A stretch of 6,725 bases of DNA, from assembly GCA_016190405.1 (NCBI GenBank), contig JACPQO010000259.1, positions 1 to 6,725 on the forward strand, given 5' to 3'. Of the stretch, positions 1 through 5,732 are shown in pieces; position 1 is the stretch's first letter, and every line of letters begins with the position of its first letter. The DNA is from Chloroflexota bacterium (GTDB lineage Bacteria; Chloroflexota; Dehalococcoidia; SM23-28-2; RBG-16-64-32). A model generated the notes under the pieces. That model saw only the letters and a program-made list of their open reading frames with translations. It was not told the DNA's origin and did no database searches. The position numbers and the translations under genes are program-made.

Positions 1-462
1 CGTCTCGCCCGGCGCGCTGCCGAAGTCGCTGATGGAAACTATGAAGGTTCCGTCGGAGTCGGGCACGGAATCGGTGAAGTCGAAGGGAACGAAGCTACCG
101 TTGGCGGCCAGCAGCATCGCGTTGTCCTTGGCGGTGACGTTGACCACGGCGGGGTCGTAATTGAGGACGAACTGGAAGGCATTGATGGGGTCCTGGACGT
201 TGATGTCGTCAACGGTGACGTCAATGACCACAGTGCCATCGACGGCGATGACGTTGCAGTCCTCGCGGCTGCCGATGGAGGTGGCAGTGTTGGCCGGCGC
301 GGCCGCGGAGTCCATGTCGATGGCCACGAAGTCGACCTGGCCCGGGGGAGAGCCGTGAGTAGCCCTGGCGGGATCCCAGGGCATCGGGAAGAGCAATCTG
401 CCGCCCGCCAGCAGCGCTGCCACCACTACCAAGCCGATCAGCAGCGGCCATGGCTGTTTCAT
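1..462 (-). CDS. Exported cohesin-like domain protein, N-terminal part (cut by window edge)
   Basis: The frame stays open for 154 codons from the ATG at 462 to the window edge, so the C-terminus is missing. Residues 1-3 are MKQ, followed by a hydrophobic segment at about residues 5-26 (LLIGLVVVAALLAGG), which reads as a signal peptide or N-terminal membrane anchor. Residues 43-154 are rich in D, V, N and T and look like a beta-sandwich of the cohesin/dockerin-partner type (VVIDVTVDDI, then AFQFVLNYDPAVVNVTA, as in the paired strands of cohesin modules). The role would be extracellular or cell-surface; binding partner unknown. The start is supported by an AGGGAGG ribosome site (470-476) 7 nt upstream and a good promoter at 507-534. 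It probably forms its own transcription unit. The domain assignment rests on pattern recognition only; export is better supported than the cohesin fold. Confidence 0.72.
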   Translation of the reverse strand, partial: MKQPWPLLIGLVVVAALLAGGRLLFPMPWDPARATHGSPPGQVDFVAIDMDSAAAPANTATSIGSREDCNVIAVDGTVVIDVTVDDINVQDPINAFQFVLNYDPAVVNVTAKDNAMLLAANGSFVPFDFTDSVPDSDGTFIVSISDFGSAPGET

Positions 463-482
463 GCCGCACCCTCCCTGGGCAT
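459..482 (-). other. Possible 7-codon leader ORF overlapping the cohesin-like gene
   Basis: On the minus strand an ATG at 482 opens a 7-codon frame (MPREGAA) that ends in a TGA overlapping the ATG of the exported-protein gene as ATGA. It has its own GAGG purine run at 489-492, 6 nt upstream, and lies just downstream of the predicted transcription start near 500. The AGGGAGG site of the main gene lies inside it. This arrangement would allow translational coupling, but so short an ORF can arise by chance. Confidence 0.25.
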
Positions 483-506
483 TTACCCCCTCTAAGCCTT
501 GCCACA

Positions 507-534
507 ATCATACCAATCAGCCGCCGCTTGTCAA
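507..534 (-). promoter_or_regulatory. Sigma70-type promoter of the cohesin-like gene
   Basis: Read on the minus strand, a perfect -35 TTGACA (529-534) and a -10 TATGAT (507-512, one mismatch to TATAAT) are separated by 16 nt. Transcription would start near 500, leaving a leader of about 38 nt before the ATG at 462. This is the closest match to the bacterial housekeeping consensus in the window. Confidence 0.7.
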
Positions 535-536
535 TG

Positions 537-548
537 GGGTGATCACCC
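537..548. promoter_or_regulatory. Candidate operator palindrome upstream of the -35
   Basis: GGGTGATCACCC is a perfect 12-bp palindrome lying 2 bp upstream of the TTGACA box of the exported-protein promoter. Its position fits a binding site for a dimeric regulator acting at this promoter. No regulator can be assigned. It does not resemble the NrtR operator consensus as I remember it, so a link to the neighbouring regulator is not supported. Confidence 0.35.
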
Positions 549-557
549 TCACCTAAA

Positions 558-599
558 CGGTAACGAACTCAAAGCGTTGCCTCTAACGTAGGGTTACCG
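558..599. repeat. Inverted repeat between the regulator gene and the downstream promoter
   Basis: CGGTAAC (558-564) and GTTACCG (593-599) form a perfect 7-bp inverted repeat around a 28-nt spacer. A nested smaller dyad, AACG/CGTT (562-565 and 575-578), shares the region. It lies about 40 nt after the stop of the Nudix regulator gene. On the minus strand the stem is followed by TTTAGG, too short a T run for a convincing intrinsic terminator. A weak terminator or an upstream regulatory dyad are both possible. Confidence 0.3.
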
Positions 600-639
600 A
601 ATTGTACGCCTGGGGTGGCATGGGCCACGGGCTGCCGCG

Positions 640-1365
640 CTAGAACACCACCGGCCGCCGCTCGCGGAAGCTGTAGAGCTGAGCCGGGCGATGGCGGCCC
701 TCGCTGGCCAGCCGGCCGGTGGCCTCGATGATGCCGAGCGAGAGGATGCGCTTGCGGAAGTTGCGCTTATCCAGGGGGCGGGCCAGGATCGCCTGGTAGG
801 CGCGCTGGAGCTGCGACAGCGTGAACTCGGCGGGAAGGAGTGAGTAAGCCACGTTGGAGTAGTCGAGCTTGGCGCGCAGGCGGTGGAGGGCGTAGCCGAT
901 GACATCATCGTTGTGGAAGGCCAGCGCCGGAAGGTCGCTCACCGGGAACCAGGCCGGGGGCCAGGCGCGGCGGCGGGCCAGGTGGGCCTGCCGCGCGTCT
1001 ACCAGGGCGAAGTAGGCGACGGCGATCGAGCCACGCCCGTCCAGGTTGGAGAAGGTGTAGAGCTGCTCCAGGAAGACGTCGGTGACACCGGTCTCGTCTT
1101 CCAGCTTGCGGACGGCGGCCTGGTCCAGGGTCTCGGCCGCGGCCAGGAGACCTCCGGGAAGCGACCAGGAATCCTTGAAGGGCTCGGCGCTGCGTCGGAC
1201 CAGCAGCACCTGGAGCCGGCCGTCGTCCACGGTGAAGATGACGACCAGGACGGCGATGTCGCGATGGGGTCGTGGGTCGCGGGTCACGCCCGGACGGGCG
1301 CCCCCGACGGGCCGTCTGGCCGTCTGGGCAGGTCGCGGCGCGGCGGTGGGAGCGGGGGCAGGCAT
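640..1365 (-). CDS. NrtR-type transcriptional regulator: degenerate Nudix domain plus winged helix
   Basis: The 241-residue product has a Nudix fold (about residues 35-145) followed by a C-terminal winged helix (about 178-235). The C-terminal block FTLSQLQRAY...RPLDKRNFRKRIL...GRHRPAQLYSF is the hallmark of the NrtR/COG4111 family, whose studied members repress NAD metabolism genes and sense ADP-ribose-type ligands. The Nudix box runs from G72 to V94 (G-x5-E-x7-R-K-L-E-D-E-x-G): K87 replaces the first catalytic glutamate and D90 another, so hydrolase activity is doubtful and a regulatory role is favoured. It would act in the cytoplasm on DNA; its targets are not visible here. The start is uncertain: ATG 1365 lacks a clear ribosome site, and an in-frame TTG at 1449 would overlap the miaB stop but would place a hairpin inside the gene. 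The first 30 residues (Pro/Ala/Arg-rich) look unconserved. Confidence 0.82.
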   Translation of the reverse strand: MPAPAPTAAPRPAQTARRPVGGARPGVTRDPRPHRDIAVLVVIFTVDDGRLQVLLVRRSAEPFKDSWSLPGGLLAAAETLDQAAVRKLEDETGVTDVFLEQLYTFSNLDGRGSIAVAYFALVDARQAHLARRRAWPPAWFPVSDLPALAFHNDDVIGYALHRLRAKLDYSNVAYSLLPAEFTLSQLQRAYQAILARPLDKRNFRKRILSLGIIEATGRLASEGRHRPAQLYSFRERRPVVF

Positions 1366-1427
1366 GGCGGGGGCTCGTCTACATTCGTCTCGCGTTCGAT
1401 AGATATTCTCTTGCCCCACTGGAAGGC

Positions 1428-1479
1428 GGGGACATGCCGCGGCTTTCAAGCCGCGGTGTGTACCACCTCTGAGGTCCCC
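1428..1479. repeat. Hairpin element covering the miaB stop codon
   Basis: A perfect inverted repeat of 9-bp arms with a 2-nt centre lies at 1437-1456 (CCGCGGCTT / AAGCCGCGG). On the plus strand the stem could extend to 14 bp with two G-U pairs. An outer pair GGGGAC (1428-1433) and GTCCCC (1474-1479) brackets it. The miaB stop TGA (1446-1448) falls at the hairpin centre, and the last MiaB codons (HTAA) are encoded by one arm. No T run follows on the minus strand, so it is not a classic terminator. It may be a REP-like sequence or a remnant of an IS200/IS605-type end. Confidence 0.5.
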
Positions 1480-2837
1480 TCGACGCTCGCCACCAGCGTC
1501 CCCTTCAGGGCCCAGGGGCTGGTGCTGGTGATGCGGACGCCCACTAGCTCGCCCAAAGCTGCCGCGTAGCCGGTGGGGGGGGAGCGGCCTGGTTCCTGGT
1601 TCCTGGTTCCTGGTTCCTCGACTGTAAAGTGGACCAGCTTGTTGGCGCGGGTGCGGCCGGTCAGTAGGGGCGGTTCGCGAACCGCCCCTAGGCGCCCGCC
1701 TTCTCCTTCGATCAGCACCTCCTCAACGCTGCCCAGCAGCGCGGCGTTGATCTCGCTGGCGATGCGCTCCTGGAGGGCCTCCACGGCGTGGAGGCGGCGC
1801 ATCTTCTCGTCGCGGGGGACGCCGTCCTCCAGGTGGCGCCAGGCGATGGTGCCGGGCCGCGGCGAGTAGGCGGCAACGTGCACCTTGTCGAAGCGGATGT
1901 CCTCCAGGAGGTCGAGGGTGCGCTGGAACTGGGCCTCCGTCTCGCCGCAGAAGCCCACGATCACGTCGGTGCTCAGGGACGCGCCGGGCACGATGTCGCG
2001 GATGCGCTGCACCCACTCCAGGTACTCCTCGATAGTGTAGCCGCGGCGCATGCGGGCCAGAATGTCGTTATCGGCCGCCTGGACGGGGATGATGAAGTGT
2101 TCGCAGACCTTGGGCAGCTCGGCCACGGCGCGGACGATGCGCTCCGTCATGTCGCGGGGGTAGGAGGTGAGGAAGCGGATGCGCAGCAGGCCGGGGATGT
2201 CGTGAATGGCGGCGAACAGGTCGGCCAGATCCGGCCTGTCGGGCAGGTCCTTGCCGTAGGCCTCGACCGTCTGGCCCAGGAGGGTGACCTCGCGGACCCC
2301 CTTCGAGCAGAGCGAGGCGACCTCGCGGGCGACGTCCTCGATGGGCCGGGAGCGCTCGCGGCCGCGGCGGTAGGGGACGATGCAGTAGGTGCAGAACTTG
2401 TTGCAGCCGTGGATGACGGGCACGAAGGCGGTGGGGCCCTTGGGCTCGGGGAAGGTGTCGGGCCAGAACTCGCCGCCCAGGTCGGAGTCGGGCAACAGAT
2501 GTCGGAGGATGACCTCGAAGCTCTGGGGCCGGGCCCAGACGTCGACGAAGGGGAAGCGGGCCCGCAGGTCGTCGGTGCGGGGCCCGACCAGGCAGCCCAT
2601 GACGGCGATCTGGAAGCCGGCCCCGTTTCGTCGCTCCTTGAGGCGGCGCAGGCGGCCCAGGTAGCCGGCGGCCCGGTCCTCCGCCTTCTGCCGCACGACG
2701 CAGGTGTTGACCACGGCGAGGTCGGCATCCTCGGGCTTGGCCGCCTCCTGCCAGCCCAGCTTGGCCAGGCCGGCCGCCAGCTTCTGGGAATCGGCCTCGT
2801 TCATCTGGCAGCCCTCGGTCCAGATGTGATATCGCAT
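1446..2837 (-). CDS. miaB: tRNA-2-methylthio-N6-dimethylallyladenosine synthase MiaB
   Basis: This 463-residue radical SAM methylthiotransferase adds a methylthio group to i6A37 of tRNAs reading UNN codons. Its length matches the family (about 440-475). The N-terminal domain holds the three ligands of the auxiliary [4Fe-4S] cluster: C10 (TEGCQMN), C46 (NTCVV) and C82 (VMGC). The radical SAM motif is C145-x3-C149-x2-C152 (HGCNKFCTYCIVPYRRG). Further family markers are MRRGYT and DVIVGFCGETE. The C-terminal TRAM domain (about residues 375-450) carries GRTRANKLVHF and WALKGTLV. Variants from common MiaB sequences are GQTVEAYG for GQNVNSYG and VQAAD for LQSGS. The TRAM region contains a palindrome-encoded linker and a heptamer-array insert, both apparently in loops. 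ATG 2837 has no ribosome site but sits about 10 nt after an extended -10, suggesting a near-leaderless mRNA. Confidence 0.93.
   Translation of the reverse strand: MRYHIWTEGCQMNEADSQKLAAGLAKLGWQEAAKPEDADLAVVNTCVVRQKAEDRAAGYLGRLRRLKERRNGAGFQIAVMGCLVGPRTDDLRARFPFVDVWARPQSFEVILRHLLPDSDLGGEFWPDTFPEPKGPTAFVPVIHGCNKFCTYCIVPYRRGRERSRPIEDVAREVASLCSKGVREVTLLGQTVEAYGKDLPDRPDLADLFAAIHDIPGLLRIRFLTSYPRDMTERIVRAVAELPKVCEHFIIPVQAADNDILARMRRGYTIEEYLEWVQRIRDIVPGASLSTDVIVGFCGETEAQFQRTLDLLEDIRFDKVHVAAYSPRPGTIAWRHLEDGVPRDEKMRRLHAVEALQERIASEINAALLGSVEEVLIEGEGGRLGAVREPPLLTGRTRANKLVHFTVEEPGTRNQEPGRSPPTGYAAALGELVGVRITSTSPWALKGTLVASVEGTSEVVHTAA
1575..1582. repeat. Homopolymer tract (C8 in the miaB coding strand)
   Basis: Eight consecutive G on the plus strand read as C8 in miaB, encoding part of SPPT in the TRAM region. 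A slippage of one base would change the reading frame for about the last 40 residues. It lies 5 nt from the heptamer array. Confidence 0.6.
1588..1618. repeat. Heptanucleotide tandem array inside miaB
   Basis: Four perfect head-to-tail copies of GGTTCCT (1591-1618) are preceded by a partial copy (CCT), 31 nt in all. On the coding strand the unit is AGGAACC (equivalently GAACCAG), and the array is translated as EPGTRNQEPG within the TRAM domain. Because the period is 7, gain or loss of one unit would shift the frame, whereas three units would add or remove seven residues in frame. The GAACCAG core recurs in the 8-nt units of the array at 5943-6021. Confidence 0.85.
1665..1690. repeat. 26-bp perfect palindrome inside miaB
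   Basis: The 13-base arm TAGGGGCGGTTCG is followed directly by its exact reverse complement, with no spacer. On the coding strand it encodes a GAVREPPL-type linker just before the conserved GRTRANK strand of the TRAM domain, where MiaB proteins vary in length. Its size, perfection and TAGGGGC termini are like those of REP-type or miniature mobile palindromes. Other genomic copies cannot be checked from this window. Confidence 0.8.
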
Positions 2838-2847
2838 GGCGACAGAG

Positions 2848-2856
2848 ATTGTAGCA
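2848..2856 (-). promoter_or_regulatory. Extended -10 element of miaB
   Basis: On the minus strand, TGC followed by TACAAT forms an extended -10 (TGn plus a hexamer with one mismatch). No good -35 is visible at 15-18 nt. The last base of the hexamer is 10 nt from the miaB ATG (2837), so transcription would begin about 4-5 nt before the start codon. That explains the lack of a ribosome binding site. Confidence 0.5.
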
Positions 2857-2865
2857 CGAGGGCGA

Positions 2866-2885
2866 AAACCGGGGCACGGCGGTTT
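2866..2885 (-). terminator. Weak hairpin after the ClC gene
   Basis: In the 62-nt gap between the ClC stop (2900) and the miaB start, the minus strand holds AAACCG and CGGTTT arms (6 bp) around an 8-nt loop, followed by a single extra T and then CG-rich sequence. It could slow or end transcription of the ClC gene, but the stem is short and the T tract is nearly absent. Confidence 0.25.
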
Positions 2886-2899
2886 GGGCCGGGGCGAAA

Positions 2900-4930
2900 C
2901 TAGACCGTGCCGGTGATGGCGCTGTGGACTTTCTGCCGGGCTTCCGGGAGGGTGACGATGACGAGGCGGTCGCCGGCCTGAAGCTGCACATCGCCCCGCG
3001 GGATTATGGCCACGCCGCGACGGAGGATGGATACTATGATGCCTTCAGGAGGGAGTGCGATGTCCTTGAGGGATCTGCCGAGGACGGGTGAGCCGCGCTT
3101 GATGGAGACCTCGATGACCTCCGTGCCGTACGCCTCGATTCCAGCCAGGGGAGAAAGCCTGCGGCTGGGGAGGGCGGAGCTGACTTTGCCGTATACGGCG
3201 AAGATGTTGCTGCGGCTCAGCATGCCCAACAGGATGGAGACGTCGCCGCGGCTGACCACCGGTAGCTGGCGCAGCGACTGCGCGCTCATGCGGCGCACCG
3301 CTTCATCCAGCGTCTGGTCAGGGTGGGCGACCACAACGTTTTTGGTGGCGATATCGGCGACAGTGAGATCTGAGAGCTCCCTGTCCAGGGCGCGCTCAAG
3401 GTCGCTGGGGCCGACTATGCCGACCAGCCTGCTGTCGCCATCGACGACGGGGAGGGCCCCCTCGCGGGCGCCTTTGGCGGAGAAGACTTCCAGGAGATCG
3501 TTGGCCGGAAGGTCGGCGCGCACGACCTCGAAGTCATGGCTCATGGCTCGACCTACGGGCACGGCAGCGAGGAGGGACTCCTCTCGCCGCTCGCCGATGT
3601 CGATGCCGCGGCGCCGTAGCTTGAGGGTGTAGATGGTGTCTCTCCGCAGCACCTGGGCGACTACCGTGGAGACGACTACGGCGGTCATGAGGGGTAAGAT
3701 GATCGAGTAGTCACGCGTCATCTCGAACAGGATGAGGATGGCGGTGATGGGGGCGCGAGCCGCCCCGGCGAACACCGCCGCCATCCCCACCGTCGCGTAG
3801 GCCCCCTCCGGCGCCGTCGTCCCCGGCCACGCCTGGTGGACAACATTCCCGAAGGCCCCGCCGAGCATTGCGCCGATGAACAGCGATGGCGCGAACACGC
3901 CGCCGGAACCTCCCGACCCAATCGTCACCGACGTGGCCAGGATCTTCAGCCCGGCCAGGACAAGCAGCACCTCCAAGGCCCGCTGCCCCGTCAGCGCGGA
4001 TGGGATAGCGTGCGCCCCCGGCCCCGAGCCATAGCCCACACCGAACACATCGGCGTGCCACAGGCCCAGCAGGCCTACACCCACGCCGCCCAGCGCCGGC
4101 TTCACCCACTCCGGCAAGGCCACCCGGTCGAAGAAGTCTTCGCTCGCGTAGAGCACCCACACGAACAGCAGGCCGGCTAGGCCTGCCATCAATCCCAGCA
4201 GGGCGTAGAGCGGGAATTCGAGAGCGCTCTCAAGCTGGTAGGCCGGCACGGCGAAGGCTGGATTATCGCCGAAGCGGGCATGGGCGATGGCGGCGGCGAC
4301 GACGGAGCTGAGAACCACAACGCTGAAGTTGCGCACGTTGAAGTGCCGCAGGATCACCTCCAGAGCGAAGAAGACGCCCGCTATGGGAGCGTTGAAGGTG
4401 GCCGAGATGCCGCCGGCCGCCCCGGCCGCCACCAGGAGGCGAACGTTGTCGTCGGGGAGGCGAGCCCACTGGCCGATGGTGGACGCGATGGCGGAGGCGA
4501 TCTGCACGATGGGCCCTTCGCGGCCGACCGAGCCGCCGCTGCCAATGGTCAGAGCGGAGGCCAGGGACTTGACGGCAGCGACGCGGGGCCGGATACGGCC
4601 GCCTTGCCGCTCCACGGCCAGCATGACCTCCGGGACCCCGTGCCCTTTGGCCTCCCGCGCCAAGAAATAGATGAGGGGGCCGACGAACAGCCCGCCGATA
4701 GCGGGAAGGAGCACGACCCGCCAGTCGCCCAGCGCCCCCAGCCCGTCGGCCAGGCGGCCGAAGAAGAGCGAGTTGAAGGCCGAGATGAGTTCCCGGAAGA
4801 CGATGGCCCCGGCTCCGGCGCCGAGGCCGACCACGACGGCGAGGGCGTAGGGTATGAAGGGTTCTACGCGCGCGGTGAGATCGCGTAGTTTGGCTGTGGG
4901 AGGACGAAAAACCTCCAGGAGGCGGTGCAT
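2900..4930 (-). CDS. ClC-family chloride channel/transporter with CBS pair and TrkA-C domain
   Basis: The 676-residue product is an inner-membrane ClC protein that moves chloride or related anions. Membrane helices span about residues 25-430. Filter motifs are GHGVP (96-100, normally GSGIP, so H97 replaces the central serine), GREGP (136-140, with gating glutamate E138) and GVFAP (344-348). The internal proton glutamate of E. coli ClC exchangers aligns with V192 (ALEV), as in ClC channels. A cytoplasmic tail carries two CBS motifs (about 456-515 and 522-582), which often bind adenine nucleotides, and a TrkA-C/RCK-C domain (about 596-673). ATG 4930 was chosen because residues before MHRLLEVF are low-complexity and overlap the divergent VTT gene; GGAA precedes it by about 8 nt. 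The promoter region is shared with that gene. Confidence 0.9.
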   Translation of the reverse strand: MHRLLEVFRPPTAKLRDLTARVEPFIPYALAVVVGLGAGAGAIVFRELISAFNSLFFGRLADGLGALGDWRVVLLPAIGGLFVGPLIYFLAREAKGHGVPEVMLAVERQGGRIRPRVAAVKSLASALTIGSGGSVGREGPIVQIASAIASTIGQWARLPDDNVRLLVAAGAAGGISATFNAPIAGVFFALEVILRHFNVRNFSVVVLSSVVAAAIAHARFGDNPAFAVPAYQLESALEFPLYALLGLMAGLAGLLFVWVLYASEDFFDRVALPEWVKPALGGVGVGLLGLWHADVFGVGYGSGPGAHAIPSALTGQRALEVLLVLAGLKILATSVTIGSGGSGGVFAPSLFIGAMLGGAFGNVVHQAWPGTTAPEGAYATVGMAAVFAGAARAPITAILILFEMTRDYSIILPLMTAVVVSTVVAQVLRRDTIYTLKLRRRGIDIGERREESLLAAVPVGRAMSHDFEVVRADLPANDLLEVFSAKGAREGALPVVDGDSRLVGIVGPSDLERALDRELSDLTVADIATKNVVVAHPDQTLDEAVRRMSAQSLRQLPVVSRGDVSILLGMLSRSNIFAVYGKVSSALPSRRLSPLAGIEAYGTEVIEVSIKRGSPVLGRSLKDIALPPEGIIVSILRRGVAIIPRGDVQLQAGDRLVIVTLPEARQKVHSAITGTV

Positions 4931-4941
4931 TCCTGCTTCCG

Positions 4942-4970
4942 AGTATGGCACCAGAGCGGGGCTCGGTCGA
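4942..4970 (-). promoter_or_regulatory. Candidate promoter of the ClC gene
   Basis: On the minus strand TCGACC (4965-4970, 4 of 6 matches to TTGACA) and CATACT (4942-4947, 4 of 6 matches to TATAAT) are separated by exactly 17 nt. Transcription would begin about 5 nt before the ATG at 4930. An 8-nt direct repeat GCTCGGTC (4961-4968 and 4989-4996) overlaps this promoter and recurs upstream of the divergent gene, so it may be a shared regulator site. Confidence 0.4.
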
Positions 4971-5017
4971 GGCCTAGTACCTGACGGCGCTCGGTCAGCA
5001 GGACGAAAGCGACCGCG

Positions 5018-5023
5018 TATACT
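5018..5023 (+). promoter_or_regulatory. -10 element of the VTT/DedA gene (probable leaderless start)
   Basis: TATACT lies exactly 7 nt before the ATG at 5031, so transcription is expected to start at or next to the A of the start codon. The best -35 at 17-nt spacing (4995-5000, TCAGCA) matches only 3 of 6 positions. No ribosome binding site is present between the element and the ATG, as expected for a leaderless mRNA. Confidence 0.45.
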
Positions 5024-5030
5024 GGGTGCG

Positions 5031-5732
5031 ATGGCCGAGGAGACGCTGGAGAAGAGGATGGCGGCAGACGACCCGCTGCCGCCGCCGCCGCGGCGGATCG
5101 TCATGGACACGCCGTCGTGGCTGCCCACGGAGAGGCTGCCGCGCGGGCTGTTGATAGCGGTAGCGCTGCTGCTCTTGCTGGCCCTGGTAGTGGGCACTAC
5201 GGTGCCTTTCGCGGCGGGCTGGCTGGACCAGGACGACCTGGGGGCGTTCGGATATCCGGGGATCTTCCTGGCCAACTTCCTGGGCACGGCGACAGTGTTC
5301 GTGCCGGTGCCCGGGCTGACGGCGGCCGGTCAGGCGCTCATCGTGGCGGGCTCGCAGACGCTGTTCAAACCGGGCGTAGTTGTCGCCGGGGCGGCCGGAA
5401 TGACCCTGGCGGAGACCACAGCGTATGCCGCTGGGGCCATCGGGCGGGGGATGGCGGAGGAGAGGAAGATGCCCCTGGGCGGAAGGCTGGGCCGCTGGCT
5501 GCACCGGGCCGCCGACTGGATCGACTGGCTGATGGGGCGCTACGGGTTCGCGACGCTGCTGGTGCTATCGGCGGTGCCCAACCCGCTGTTCGAGTTCGCG
5601 GGGATCACGGCGGGGGCCGTGCGCATGAACTTCTGGCGGTTCCTGCTGGCCGTGGCGATAGGCAAGACGGCGCGGGTGATCCTGCTGGTGATCATCGGGC
5701 AGGCGCTGCTGGACCTGTTCCAGATAGGATAG
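5031..5732 (+). CDS. VTT/DedA-family (SNARE-associated) membrane protein
   Basis: The 233-residue integral membrane protein belongs to the VTT domain group (DedA, YqaA, TVP38/TMEM64), whose members are linked to lipid scrambling or flippase roles and to maintenance of membrane potential. An Arg/Pro-rich cytoplasmic N-terminus (1-38) precedes TM1 (about 39-62). The VTT core runs from GYPGIFLANFLGTATVFVPVPG (residues 74-95) through E128 in TLAETTAY, the usual acidic position, to VPNPLFEFAGITAGAVRM (182-199) and the GKTAR motif (211-215). A final helix ends at the C-terminus. The start at 5031 is preferred over an upstream ATG at 4854, which would run through the ClC start region. Internal ATGs at 5058 and 5103 are alternatives. 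It is transcribed divergently from the ClC gene, and an octamer hairpin begins at its stop codon. The substrate cannot be predicted. Confidence 0.85.
   Translation: MAEETLEKRMAADDPLPPPPRRIVMDTPSWLPTERLPRGLLIAVALLLLLALVVGTTVPFAAGWLDQDDLGAFGYPGIFLANFLGTATVFVPVPGLTAAGQALIVAGSQTLFKPGVVVAGAAGMTLAETTAYAAGAIGRGMAEERKMPLGGRLGRWLHRAADWIDWLMGRYGFATLLVLSAVPNPLFEFAGITAGAVRMNFWRFLLAVAIGKTARVILLVIIGQALLDLFQIG

Noticed and set aside
883..1569. Plus-strand open frame of 228 codons antisense to the Nudix regulator
   Set aside because: The composition is that of a GC-rich shadow frame, and the minus strand encodes a recognisable NrtR-type protein.
1591..1618. Frameshift or pseudogene in miaB caused by the heptamer array
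   Set aside because: The frame is intact through the array, and conserved TRAM residues (GRTRANK before, WALKGTLV after) are in the same frame, so the gene looks functional.
1788..2903. Long plus-strand open frame of 371 codons antisense to miaB
   Set aside because: It is a GC-rich mirror of miaB: the product is Gly/Ala/Val/Asp-rich low-complexity sequence with no motif, while the opposite strand encodes a clear MiaB.
4854..5030. N-terminal extension of the VTT/DedA protein by 59 residues
   Set aside because: The added residues are Arg-rich and unlike the family, overlap the ClC start antisense, and would place the TATACT element inside the gene.
4931..5287. N-terminal extension of the ClC protein by 119 residues
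   Set aside because: The added residues are Ser/Arg/Pro-rich and antisense to the VTT gene and its promoter. ATG 4930 gives a normal ClC N-terminus.
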